A DNA stretch of 64,000 bases from the NCBI RefSeq assembly GCF_004345565.1, contig NZ_SLWA01000002.1:124001-188000 (forward strand), read 5' to 3'. Positions 46,895-56,081 of the stretch are shown one piece after another. The notes beneath the pieces were generated by a model. The model was not told the origin of the DNA, searched no databases, and saw nothing but the letters and a program-made list of their open reading frames with translations. Every line of letters begins with the position of its first letter. Positions within the stretch are counted from its first letter, which is position 1. A program made the position numbers and the translations under genes. The stretch is from Flavobacterium circumlabens. Its GTDB lineage: Bacteria; Bacteroidota; Bacteroidia; Flavobacteriales; Flavobacteriaceae.

Positions 46895-47296
46895 ATGAAA
46901 AAAATATTATTCTTATCTGCCGTTTTAGCTTTAATTTCATGTAAAAATAAGTCAACTGAAAACTCCATTCAAAAACCAACAGAGATTTACAATGAAGGCG
47001 AATCAGCAAAAACTATAACTACTGATGAAGCTTTAGGTAAAGAAATTTTTGAGGGAAAAGGAAATTGTACCACTTGTCATAAGGTTAATCAAAAACTCGT
47101 AGGACCTAGTATTGAAGAAATTGCAAAAATTTATAAAAATAAAAATGGAGATATTGTAACTTTCTTAAAAGGAAATGCTGATGCAATCGTTGATCCGAGT
47201 CAGTTTGCGGTGATGAAAACTAATTTTCCTGTTACACAGGCGATGACAAATGAAGAATTGAAAGCTTTAGAAAACTACATTTATAGTAATTTGTAG
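46895..47296 (+). CDS. Monohaem c-type cytochrome lipoprotein
   Basis: 133 residues. Lipoprotein signal with LALISC (Cys at about 16). After a Thr/Glu-rich linker the class I cytochrome c domain starts with GKEIFEGKGNCTTCHKVNQKLVGPS; haem motif CTTCH. The axial Met is probably within MKTNFPVTQAMTNEELKALENYIYS (AVMKT). This is the typical electron acceptor for GMC/subunit-3 dehydrogenases in this operon type, passing electrons to the respiratory chain. Confidence 0.9.
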   Translation: MKKILFLSAVLALISCKNKSTENSIQKPTEIYNEGESAKTITTDEALGKEIFEGKGNCTTCHKVNQKLVGPSIEEIAKIYKNKNGDIVTFLKGNADAIVDPSQFAVMKTNFPVTQAMTNEELKALENYIYSNL

Positions 47297-48233
47297 TTCA
47301 GGTAGTCATAAATAAAAATATTAACAAGATATTAATGGAGTGAAATACCTATAAGGGCTTAATTTAAAGCTAAAATTTAGATTTTTTTCGATTCTAGAGG
47401 CTAAAACTAATCCCTTAAAAGGTAGCTCCCCATAATTAGGAGAGATCAAACTTATCTAATTGTGCAGCCTGGTGAGAGACATTTTTTTGTTTTTTCATCC
47501 AGCTTAATTAATAAATTCATTGGGAGAATTTTTTTGCGGAAATTGAGTTTTTCCAATTCTACGCATAATATTCTTCATAATAATGGATCAACTGTAAAGA
47601 GTGAATTTTTTGGCAGAGGTTAATTGCTATTGGTGTTTGTCTAACACGGTTTTGTAATTGTACCAAGCTAAGACTGGCTTACTATATGCAGGCACTGTCT
47701 TTATATGTCTTCGGAATTTTGGTTTAGATGTACTGTTGTGGATTGATGGAAAATTATAAAAACTAGATTGGTTAACGGCACTGAAATAATTTTTCAGAGA
47801 AAAAGATAAAACTTGAAATTTTTCAATATTTAGATTTGGTACAAAAAAGAACACATTGGATTTTGAACTACAAAACCATTTAATCGTACTATCTAAGAAT
47901 ATTACGATATAGTTGATAAAAAGTTAACAGGATTAATATTGTTTATTTTTAAAACGTTGACTTAGTATAGATTAAAAAGATCTTTTTAGATAAGAATGAG
48001 AATAATTTATGCAGCGCATTTCAATCTGATTTCGAATTGACTGGAATCAATTACAATTATTTTTTTGTAGGATTATTTCTGTTTTTGATGCGGGTGTTCA
48101 ATTTGTTTTGTAATAACAGCCTCTTAGGAGCCCTTGACGCTTTCCTGTAAAAACTTAACATTGAAATACATATAATACTATTTAGATTTGCGCTCGACTA
48201 TAAAAAAAACAATCTAAACAATAAACCAAAACA
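47297..48233. other. Long gap without a recognisable gene
   Basis: Nearly 940 bp, AT-rich, with stop codons in all frames. Possible short open stretches (e.g. minus strand 47627-47854) do not resemble any family. I see no tRNA-like cloverleaf. It may be the remains of inserted or deleted DNA between the cytochrome operon and the RraB-like gene. Confidence 0.5.
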
Positions 48234-48629
48234 ATGGAAATCTTAAGTTTTTTAAAACCAAAAAAGAGCAAACGACAAATTTCTGAAAATGATTTTACAG
48301 CCAATCAGGGTAAACATTTAAGACTTGCAACAGAATCACTTGTAAGGCTTCGGGATGCTGGAGTGGAAGAGGAGCATGAATTAAAAATTGATTATTTCTA
48401 TTATTCAGACTCTCTGGAAAAAGTTCGAAAATTGGAAAAGGAAATCCAAAATATGGATTATATGGTAAATTATAAACCTGCATCACACGATAAAAATCTT
48501 TTTGTTATTTACGGAAGAACTCCAGAGATTAAAATGATGCACGAATCCTTAAGTAAATGGGTTGCCGAAATGTGTGAATTGGGATATAAGCATGATTGCA
48601 ATTTCGACAATTGGAAAATTGTTTCTTAG
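48234..48629 (+). CDS. RraB-like (ribonuclease E inhibitor B domain) protein
   Basis: 131 residues. The body RLATESLVRLRDAGVEEEHELKIDYFYYSDSLEKVRKLEKEIQNMDYMVNYKP and the late block LSKWVAEMCELGYKHDCNFDNWKIVS follow the RraB domain pattern (alternating 'h.dfy..sed..a..l...l...gy.v', final 'HxGxFDGWGxxV'-like DNW). In enterobacteria RraB modulates RNase E; in Bacteroidota this domain has no tested role. The final HDCNFDNW replaces the usual HxGxYDGW. No clear operon partner; AraC-type gene starts 53 bp later. Confidence 0.8.
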   Translation: MEILSFLKPKKSKRQISENDFTANQGKHLRLATESLVRLRDAGVEEEHELKIDYFYYSDSLEKVRKLEKEIQNMDYMVNYKPASHDKNLFVIYGRTPEIKMMHESLSKWVAEMCELGYKHDCNFDNWKIVS

Positions 48630-48681
48630 AAAATTATTTTTTTGTAACAAATAGTTAAATTGTCTACTATTATAATGTATT

Positions 48682-49821
48682 ATGAATCCAATTCTGGAAG
48701 CGCTTATCAGCGGACCAAGTTTTTTCCTCGCATTTCTTATTTATGTAAATTTAAATAAGGTAAATATTAAAGCCAATCGCTGGCTCGGCACCTTTATTCT
48801 TTGTATTTTTTTAATTCAGATCGATACGCTTTTTCAAAAATCAAATTATTTTGCAGAAGGTTCGTTTGCATTAGAAATTCTAAGTTTAGCCAGTCTTATT
48901 ATTGCCCCTGTTTTTTATTTTAGTGTTGTTTATTATGCAGAGTCCAATAGAAAATGGAAAGCAGTAGATAATCTGCATTTTTTATTTGCAATTCTAATGC
49001 TGGTTTTAATCATTATTTCTCACTTCCTTGAAAATGATAAAATAAAAACAGCCAGTGATAAGAAAATTGAATATTATGCTGTATTCGTTTTTGGTATTTT
49101 ATTTTGTGTAATGGTAACTGCATATTGTATTGCCGCGTATATAAAAATTGATAAGTATCAAAAAAAGCTCTATTTATATTCTTCTAATATTGAGGCTGTA
49201 AACCTAAATTGGCTAAAGCAGATCAGTATCTGCGTATTAGTTTTAGCCTTTATTTGGCTGGCAGATATTTTATTTCAGTTATCCGATGCTTTTTTCTTGT
49301 ATGATTATTTTTCAAGTTTGGTTAATTTTTTTGGAATTTGTTTCATTGCTTTTCATTCATTAAAACAAAAAGAAGTTTTTCCATTTAATAACGAGCAGAA
49401 AAATGAAATTAATGCTGTAATCAGTGAAACTTCTATTGTAGATGACAGCAGAAAAAAACTAATCTCTGATGAAAAATTAATCGAAATGAAACTTTTACTG
49501 ACTGAATTAATGGAAAAAGAAAAACCATTTTTAGATTTTGAACTGAGCCTATTAAAACTTGCCTCACTGTTAAATACGTCCCCACATTTACTTTCTTATA
49601 TTATCAATACCGGATTTAATGAAAACTTCTATCAATTCATCAATAGATATAGAATTGAGCAGGCCAGGAAAATGATACTCGATCCTAAAATGGAAAATTT
49701 AAATCTAATCGGTATCGCTTACGAATCTGGATTTAATTCCAAAACTGTATTCAATACCACCTTTAAGAAAATAACAAATCAAACCCCGTCAGAATTTAAA
49801 AAAGCATCAAATAAAATCTGA
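48682..49821 (+). CDS. Membrane-bound AraC family transcriptional regulator
   Basis: 379 residues. Residues 1-235 form about seven hydrophobic helices (ILEALISGPSFFLAFLIYVNL to FGICFIAFHSL). A linker leads to an AraC DNA-binding domain (about 280-375): LLKLASLLNTSPHLLSYIINTGFNENFYQFINRYRIEQARKMI and IGIAYESGFNSKTVFNTTFKKITNQTPSEFKK, both HTHs intact. This 7TM + AraC layout is common in Flavobacteriia and is thought to sense signals at the membrane. The next gene is a secreted hydrolase on the same strand; a regulatory link is plausible but not shown. Confidence 0.9.
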   Translation: MNPILEALISGPSFFLAFLIYVNLNKVNIKANRWLGTFILCIFLIQIDTLFQKSNYFAEGSFALEILSLASLIIAPVFYFSVVYYAESNRKWKAVDNLHFLFAILMLVLIIISHFLENDKIKTASDKKIEYYAVFVFGILFCVMVTAYCIAAYIKIDKYQKKLYLYSSNIEAVNLNWLKQISICVLVLAFIWLADILFQLSDAFFLYDYFSSLVNFFGICFIAFHSLKQKEVFPFNNEQKNEINAVISETSIVDDSRKKLISDEKLIEMKLLLTELMEKEKPFLDFELSLLKLASLLNTSPHLLSYIINTGFNENFYQFINRYRIEQARKMILDPKMENLNLIGIAYESGFNSKTVFNTTFKKITNQTPSEFKKASNKI

Positions 49822-49912
49822 TTTAAAAAAAACATGTTCGGATTCATAAGTTAGAACTTTCCTTAAGCAGATAAACCAAATATTTGCCGGTAATTAACTT
49901 AAATAAAGAATC

Positions 49913-50773
49913 ATGTTTAAAGCAAGTTCCAATCTTTTTAAAACCCTTTTAATAATAGCGATTTTTTTCATTTCATGCTCAAAAGACGATGAAAATGCCG
50001 CAGGTTATTCTGAATCCTTTGTAAATCTAAACACTCACAAATTAAGAGCCTACAACGTCAATATAAAATCAAAATATCTGGTTGTATGTGAATCTGGCTT
50101 AGGAGACGGACATGAATCGTGGATGCCTTCGGGGAAAAAATCCGAATTAGTTAACCTCTCGTCCGCAATCAATTCCGATATTTTAATTTACGACAGGGGA
50201 GGTTATGATAAGTCTGGTATTGATAATGAGCCAAGAAATATTAATACATTACGTCGTGAATTGGAGGCTGTGATTGCTCAATATGCAGACGGACGCAAAA
50301 TTGTATTAGTAGGACATTCATTAGGCGGCATGATAGTACGTGATTATGCCATAAAAAATCCCGATAAAACAGCCGCAATATTGTTTATAGACCCAATGCA
50401 TGAGAAGTACAATAATCCAGACGCAGGAAACATACTTTATGATGCAATGGTAAAAGCGTATGGTATAAATTACGGGCCTACAAGAGAAACTAAAGAAATT
50501 GCTGTGGATATTGCTTATGGTGCTTCATTACCAGTCCTGCCTAATGTTCCTGTAGTTGTACTGACAAGTATGAAATTGGATAAAAACAATAATGCAGCTG
50601 ATGAAATCAATAAATTAAATAGAGAAAAATGGTTTCAGGCTCATGAAGAATTAGGAAATGGCCTTACCGATTTTACACATATCGCCACAGTAAAATCGGG
50701 ACATTATATCCATCATGAAGAACCTGCGCTTGTAATTGATAATATAAAATTTCTTCTTTCGAAATTACCTTAA
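49913..50773 (+). CDS. Alpha/beta-hydrolase fold lipoprotein
   Basis: 286 residues. Lipoprotein signal (IAIFFISCSKDDEN, Cys22). The hydrolase core: VVCESGLGDGHESWMP (oxyanion region, G-x-G), LIYDRGGYDKSG, IVLVGHSLGGMIVRDYA with nucleophile Ser in GHSLGG, FIDPMH, PVVVLTSMK (acid strand), and catalytic His in KSGHYIHHEEP. Looks like a periplasmic esterase/lipase or epoxide-hydrolase-like enzyme. Follows the AraC-like gene by 91 bp. The substrate cannot be told. Confidence 0.88.
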   Translation: MFKASSNLFKTLLIIAIFFISCSKDDENAAGYSESFVNLNTHKLRAYNVNIKSKYLVVCESGLGDGHESWMPSGKKSELVNLSSAINSDILIYDRGGYDKSGIDNEPRNINTLRRELEAVIAQYADGRKIVLVGHSLGGMIVRDYAIKNPDKTAAILFIDPMHEKYNNPDAGNILYDAMVKAYGINYGPTRETKEIAVDIAYGASLPVLPNVPVVVLTSMKLDKNNNAADEINKLNREKWFQAHEELGNGLTDFTHIATVKSGHYIHHEEPALVIDNIKFLLSKLP

Positions 50774-50776
50774 GTT

Positions 50777-51052
50777 TTGTGTCAAAAAGAAAGTAACTTC
50801 ACAGCAATTAAAGTTTATAACAGGCGTTCTTTCTCAAAGATTAAAATTCGGCAGTGTAAATATCTCAACAATATTGTCGAACAGGACCATCGTTTCATCA
50901 AGTGGCACATCCAAAACGGATTAGGTTTTAAAAGTTTTGAATCAGCCAAACGAACGCTAAGCGGAATTGAAGTTGTGCATATGCTGAGAAAGAATCAAAT
51001 GGTTGGATCAGGGATATCTATGTTTAAATCATTATGTAAATTGGCGGGCTAA
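50777..51052 (+). pseudogene. C-terminal remnant of an IS6-family transposase
   Basis: The segment IRQCKYLNNIVEQDHRFIKWHIQNGLGFKSFESAKRTLSGIEVVHMLRKNQM is the conserved C-terminus of IS6-family transposases (YLNNxVEQDHR.IK.R, F.SA..T..GIE..HM.RK.Q), including the final catalytic Glu of the DDE triad in NNIVEQDH. The N-terminal and central parts are missing. Same strand as the N-terminal remnant 16 kb upstream. Confidence 0.9.
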
Positions 51053-51085
51053 CTGTTAAATTACTTAAATTCTTATATTTGATTC

Positions 51086-51104
51086 TGGCAGATGCGACAG
51101 AACC
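51086..51104. mobile_element. IS6-family right terminal inverted repeat
   Basis: The complement starts GGTTCTGTCGCA and matches the classic IS6/IS26 end GGTTCTGTTGCA. It lies 34 bp after the transposase stop, the right place. No matching left end was found. Confidence 0.75.
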
Positions 51105-51141
51105 AAAAAAAAGTCGTTTAAAATTAATTAAACGACTTTTT
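51105..51141. terminator. Bidirectional terminator at the end of PUL 2
   Basis: AAAAAAGTCGTTTAA (51107-51121) and TTAAACGACTTTTT (51128-51141) form a perfect stem with A/T-runs on both sides. It ends the SusD transcript (minus strand) and directly adjoins the IS6 end. Confidence 0.9.
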
Positions 51142-51147
51142 GTTATA

Positions 51148-52779
51148 TTACCAATTTGGATTTTGTTTTAAATTTGGATTCAAACCTATTTCATTATTTG
51201 GAAAAGGCCATAAATAATCTCTGGAAGCGTTGAATTTTCGAGTGGTACTTCTTTGAGTAATTATAAAATTTTCTTCGTTTAGTAGAGGGATGGATGAGGT
51301 ACCAAATTCGGTGAAGAAAAAGCTTCCTAAAACTTCTTTTGGGAGCTCTATCTCTGCGGTTTTCCATCGGATCAAATCCCAATAGCGAAAACCTTCAAGT
51401 GCTAATTCTACTCTGCGCTCTCGTCTTATCTCGGTTCTCATGTCCAAATTATTTGCTGCCACAAAAGCATTTGTTAGTTTTGGCATCGAAACTCTTTCTC
51501 TTAATAAATTAATAGAAAGGTTAAGATCATTATCACTAATACTGTTATTTAATTCAAAAGTAGATTCCGCGTAAATTAATAGTACTTCCGCATACCTTGT
51601 AACTGGCTGGTCAATATAGGAATTCGAATTAGTCCAATCTGCCATATTAGCATAAGATCTGTTAGCAAAACCTGTTTTTGTAAACCCTAAATTAGGTACT
51701 GTAAATACGGGAGTTGAGGTAATATAGGGATCTCCTGTCTTTAAAAACCTCGCTCCCATTCGGGGGTCTCTGTTTATGAAAACTTCGGCTGTTTTAGTAG
51801 GGGTAACATATAGCGGAGATTTTGTTATCGTTAAGCCATCTGTCATCAGGTAAGAATCTGCCAATGCTTTTGTGGGGTTTGAACCTCCTAATTCTAAAGT
51901 TCTTTGAGAATTGTGAGAAATGGTGTTTTCAGTAATACTTTTACCATATTGTTTTACTACTATATTTTCTTTATTAAGAAAGCCTTCACCTTCGTATTGT
52001 AATAACTGGAAGTAATTATTGAACAAACGATGCTGGCCTGAATTCATTACCTGATAAGAAGCATTTTTTGCTATGGTGAGATGTTTTATAGGATCTCCAT
52101 ATCCGTGGAATTTTGCCCTTGTACCTTCAAACAAGGCCACTTGAGCTTTTAAAGTCAAAGCAGCAGTTTGTGAGATTCGCCCATAATTTTCTGTTCCTAA
52201 TTGTGTAGCTGTTCTTAGCTTTAGAACTGCATCATCCAAATCGGCATATATAGCATTTATAATTTCCTCCCTTGATGCCTGTGGAGCCTGCAGCTCAGGT
52301 GAGTTTTCTGTTAATGTTTTTAAGATTAGCGGAACCCCTCCATAACGTTGCAGCAATTGATAGTAGGACCATGCCCTAAAATATTTAGCCTCTCCAACGT
52401 ACCAATTTACATTTTGTTCCAATACTCCCGATGACAGTGCAATTGTAGATTTTTCTATTAAATTATTAGCAGCTCTTATGGTAGTATAATCATATTTATA
52501 AGTGTAGATTAAGTTATCATCTGTGGATCCGGCAATTCTTGATCCATCGCTAATGGCATCCGGAAAAGAACCATAAGCATCATCAGACATGATATCTGAA
52601 GTCACTGGTAAAATGGCAAATCTTGAATAAAAATAATTTGCTGCTGACTTTAAATCATTTTCGGTTTTCCAGAATGACTCGTCGCTTACAGTTGTTTCTG
52701 GAAGTCGATCCACATCACACGAAATGATAGTTGCCGTAAAAAATAATAGGGCAACGATTGTTTTATATTTTAGTATCAT
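51148..52779 (-). CDS. SusD/RagB family glycan-binding lipoprotein (PUL 2)
   Basis: 543 residues. Lipoprotein signal with Cys at about 21 (ATIISCDVDRLPETTVSDESFW). Characteristic blocks: NDLKSAANYFYSRF, IRAANNLIEKST, WYVGEAKYFRAWSYYQLLQRYGGVPLI, and near the end IRRERRVELALEGFRYWDLIRWK with YLWPFPNNEIGLNPNLKQNPNW. Partner of SusC, 20 bp upstream on the minus strand. A more divergent sequence than the PUL 1 SusD, so probably a different glycan. Confidence 0.96.
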   Translation of the reverse strand: MILKYKTIVALLFFTATIISCDVDRLPETTVSDESFWKTENDLKSAANYFYSRFAILPVTSDIMSDDAYGSFPDAISDGSRIAGSTDDNLIYTYKYDYTTIRAANNLIEKSTIALSSGVLEQNVNWYVGEAKYFRAWSYYQLLQRYGGVPLILKTLTENSPELQAPQASREEIINAIYADLDDAVLKLRTATQLGTENYGRISQTAALTLKAQVALFEGTRAKFHGYGDPIKHLTIAKNASYQVMNSGQHRLFNNYFQLLQYEGEGFLNKENIVVKQYGKSITENTISHNSQRTLELGGSNPTKALADSYLMTDGLTITKSPLYVTPTKTAEVFINRDPRMGARFLKTGDPYITSTPVFTVPNLGFTKTGFANRSYANMADWTNSNSYIDQPVTRYAEVLLIYAESTFELNNSISDNDLNLSINLLRERVSMPKLTNAFVAANNLDMRTEIRRERRVELALEGFRYWDLIRWKTAEIELPKEVLGSFFFTEFGTSSIPLLNEENFIITQRSTTRKFNASRDYLWPFPNNEIGLNPNLKQNPNW

Positions 52780-52799
52780 AATTAATAGTTTAGGAAAAA

Positions 52800-55700
52800 T
52801 TAAAATATTAGGTTAATTCCCAATGAAGCCGTTCCAAATAGTGGGTAATCAGCATAATTAGCGTTCTTTTGTTCTGGATCAAAGGTTTCTTTAAAAATAC
52901 CTAATTTGGATATTGTAGCAACATTCTCTGCTGAGAGATAGAATCTGATTTTGGTAAAAAACAATTTATCACTTTTTGGTAAAGAATAACCAAATTGTAT
53001 ATTTTTAAGTCTGGCATAGGCTCCATTTAAAACCCATCTGTCAGAGGTAATGTAATTGTGAGATCCTCTTAAGTAAGGTCTTGGAAATGCAGCATCTTGA
53101 TGCTCTGGTGTCCAATAATCCGCATGAATAGCTAATGGACTAATCCAAGGTTGTGCGAATGGTGTTATCATTTCTGAGTTAGGCATAAAAGACCTTTTTC
53201 CAACTCCTTGAATCATCATGCTAAAGTCAATATTTTTCCAACTTGCATTTGCATTAAAACCAAATAAATATTGTTGTTGATCTTTACCTAATAATACCAA
53301 ATCACCGTGGTCGGCTGCTGTACCCTTACCAGCATTTATTTTGCCATCTCCATTTTGGTCTACATAGGCAATATCACCCACACCTGTTAGCGGAGAATAT
53401 ACCGGTGCTGCTGCCAATTGCTCCGGGGTGTTAATATATCCTGCAGCGGTTTGATATCCCCATATAGTATTTAAGGAATATCCTTCGATTAAGGTGTTGG
53501 TTCCGATTCCTAAGACACTGATTCCAGCATACTTGGTCAATTTGTTTTGATTATCTGATAGGTTAAATCCGACTCCATAGTTAAAATAGCTTCCTATTTT
53601 ACCATTATAATTAACAGCTAATTCCCAGCCCCATGATTCTAAGACTCCATTATTAATTTTTGGTGTTCCAACACCAAGAGTTGCAGGTAAACGCAAAGGC
53701 GTTAACATGTTTTTATTTTTTTTGGTGTAGTAGTCAAAACTACCGGTCAGTTTATTTTTGAAAAAACCAAAATCAAGTCCGTAATTGAATGTCTCCACTG
53801 TCTCCCATGATAAATTGGAAGAAGGTATTGTACTTTGGTAGAAGTAAGTCGTCTTTGTTTCGGAACTTCCTAATACTATATTAGTATTATTGGTAAGCAT
53901 GTTTAGGTAATCGTAATATCCAATACCTTGAGCGTTACCTAGTTGCCCATATGAAATCCTTGGTTTAAGTACAGAAATAAAATTTACATGTTGAGAAAAC
54001 CATTCTTCGTTCTGTATATTCCATCCTGCAGAGATCGATGGAAAAGTTTTTGTACGTAATCCAGTGGCCAAGCGGGAACTCTCATCTGTTCTTATAGTAG
54101 CTTCAATTAAATATCGTTCTTTATAATTGTAGTTAAAACGTGCGAAAACAGATTGACTTGCATACGTGCCAATATTTTGGCTATTGGTTTTAGAAGTTGG
54201 ATCTCCCAAATTTAGTGCAGGAAGATCGTTACTTTTTAAACTTGTTGCACCAGAATTAACACTTGAAAATCTATAATCTTCCATTTGATAACCCACTAAT
54301 ACTGACAACTTATGATTTTGAGCTATTGTCAGATTATAATCGGTCAGGAATTGGAAATTGTCAGTATTTAATACTGATTGGTCCAAGGTATATGAGTTTG
54401 GATTATTCTGATATGAAATTGGTTTTATTTTGCCCCATAATTCTACAGTTCGTTTAAAAACTTCGGAATCTTCGGATCTTATTTTATGTCCATATATTGC
54501 TCTAAATTTAAGCCCTTTTGCTAGATCCTTTATTGTCATTTGGAAGGAACCATCAATATCATCAATTGTGCGTCTGTTATATCCCCCTTGTGAAAGTAGG
54601 GCATAGGAGATATATCCGCCTCCAATACCGTTTAAACGTCCTTCAGGTGTGAATATAGGATATCTTTGCCTCTGTTTATAAAGATTGCCAAGTAATCCAT
54701 TACTGCCATTAATAGCCATCGAAGGTTGATTGGTATCGTGCTGTGCATAAGATACCTTTGTATCCAGGTAAATGTATTTATTTAATTCAGTTCCAATATT
54801 CATACGAACATTCAAACGTTTGAAGTTATCTTCACCCACTTTAAACATTCCTCCTTGATCTAAATAGCCTAAAGAAAACAGATAATTTGTTTTAGCAGTT
54901 CCTCCACGCGCACTTAAATTATAAGTGTTAATGATTGAGTTATCTCGTAGTATCTCTTTATTATTATCTTTTTGGTTATAAAAAGTATACCCATTAGGAT
55001 CTTGTGGGTTTTCGATATAAGGTACGCCATTTTGAATATTAAGTAAATCAGCAGCAGAATATTCATCAGCAACTCCAGCGTTTTTTCTTGCAAGATTTGC
55101 CATACTTGCTTCGTCAAATAGCGAAAGTCTTTGCGGTATATACAGTGGTTTTTGAATTGCTAGATTATTGGAAAAGTCAAAGGTAGTTTTACCTTCTTTT
55201 CCTTTTTTAGTAGTTACCAATATTACCCCTCCCGCTGCTTGTGCGCCATAGATGGCTGCGGCTGCCCCGTCTTTTAAAACACTTAAGCTTTCAACATCTG
55301 TAGGGTTTATAGTTTGTAAGTTAAACAAATCAGTTGCAACCCCGTCAATAAGTAATAATGGATTCACTGCTCCATTTGCTGAAGTTGCGCCACGTATTTG
55401 AATATTTAGGTTTTCATTACCCGGTTGCCCGCTTGTTCTGGTTATGTTCATTCCAGGAACTGTCCCTTGTAAGGCAGTTGCTAAACTTGTTACTGGACGG
55501 TTTTCAATTGACTTTGAAGTTACAGTAGAAACGGCCCCGGTTAAAGTTGCTTTCTTTTGAGTTCCATATCCGACTATGATTACTTCATTTAGTTTTGCAG
55601 TAATTTCTTTTAAATTGATATTTAATACCGATGAACTTCCGATTACCACCGTCCTAGTTTCAAATCCAATAGAAGAAAAAACTAATTGGTCATTTGTGGA

Positions 55701-55955
55701 TGCATTAATTTTAAATCGCCCATCGTAATCGGTCTGAGCGCCATTTCTAGTTCCTTTGACCAATATAGAAACGCCAGGAAGCGGCATTTTATTTTCATCT
55801 TCAACCAGTCCGGAAATCACTTTATTTTGTGATTGTCCGTGGATAGATGTAAGCAATAAAAAAACAGCAATAAACAACTGTCTTAAAATTCGGAGACTAG
55901 ATTGTTTTTTTTGATCTTTTTTATTTGCCATTTTTTTTGTGGTTTTTAATTTCAT
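52800..55955 (-). CDS. SusC/RagA family TonB-dependent transporter (PUL 2)
   Basis: 1051 residues. Start 55955 gives a basic stretch then a signal peptide (FIAVFLLLTSIHGQSQ). Carboxypeptidase-like domain VISGLVEDENKMPLPGVSILVKGTRNGAQTDYDG, plug EVIIVGYGTQKKATLTGAVSTV and LLIDGVATDLFNLQTINPTDVESLSVLKDGAAAAIYGAQAAGGVILVTTKKG, then barrel to LGINLIF. Typical length and motifs. It imports oligosaccharides with the SusD encoded downstream. The 126-bp gap to GH95 and the leader of 56000-56080 may hold its promoter (a GGCAATTTTAATTTAG block resembles one upstream of 60563). Confidence 0.96.
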   Translation of the reverse strand: MKLKTTKKMANKKDQKKQSSLRILRQLFIAVFLLLTSIHGQSQNKVISGLVEDENKMPLPGVSILVKGTRNGAQTDYDGRFKINASTNDQLVFSSIGFETRTVVIGSSSVLNINLKEITAKLNEVIIVGYGTQKKATLTGAVSTVTSKSIENRPVTSLATALQGTVPGMNITRTSGQPGNENLNIQIRGATSANGAVNPLLLIDGVATDLFNLQTINPTDVESLSVLKDGAAAAIYGAQAAGGVILVTTKKGKEGKTTFDFSNNLAIQKPLYIPQRLSLFDEASMANLARKNAGVADEYSAADLLNIQNGVPYIENPQDPNGYTFYNQKDNNKEILRDNSIINTYNLSARGGTAKTNYLFSLGYLDQGGMFKVGEDNFKRLNVRMNIGTELNKYIYLDTKVSYAQHDTNQPSMAINGSNGLLGNLYKQRQRYPIFTPEGRLNGIGGGYISYALLSQGGYNRRTIDDIDGSFQMTIKDLAKGLKFRAIYGHKIRSEDSEVFKRTVELWGKIKPISYQNNPNSYTLDQSVLNTDNFQFLTDYNLTIAQNHKLSVLVGYQMEDYRFSSVNSGATSLKSNDLPALNLGDPTSKTNSQNIGTYASQSVFARFNYNYKERYLIEATIRTDESSRLATGLRTKTFPSISAGWNIQNEEWFSQHVNFISVLKPRISYGQLGNAQGIGYYDYLNMLTNNTNIVLGSSETKTTYFYQSTIPSSNLSWETVETFNYGLDFGFFKNKLTGSFDYYTKKNKNMLTPLRLPATLGVGTPKINNGVLESWGWELAVNYNGKIGSYFNYGVGFNLSDNQNKLTKYAGISVLGIGTNTLIEGYSLNTIWGYQTAAGYINTPEQLAAAPVYSPLTGVGDIAYVDQNGDGKINAGKGTAADHGDLVLLGKDQQQYLFGFNANASWKNIDFSMMIQGVGKRSFMPNSEMITPFAQPWISPLAIHADYWTPEHQDAAFPRPYLRGSHNYITSDRWVLNGAYARLKNIQFGYSLPKSDKLFFTKIRFYLSAENVATISKLGIFKETFDPEQKNANYADYPLFGTASLGINLIF

Positions 55956-56081
55956 AATATTTTACTATTTAATGATTGGTTTTAATTTTTGTTAGTTAGT
56001 TAAGTTTTTTCTTTTCACAGGCAATTTTAATTTAGAGTGTATAATTGTTTTATAATATATTGACCAAGCAAATACTTGTTT

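Noticed and set aside
47627..47854. 75-residue open stretch on the minus strand
   Set aside because: No similarity to any family and no start context; the gap is AT-rich with random stops.
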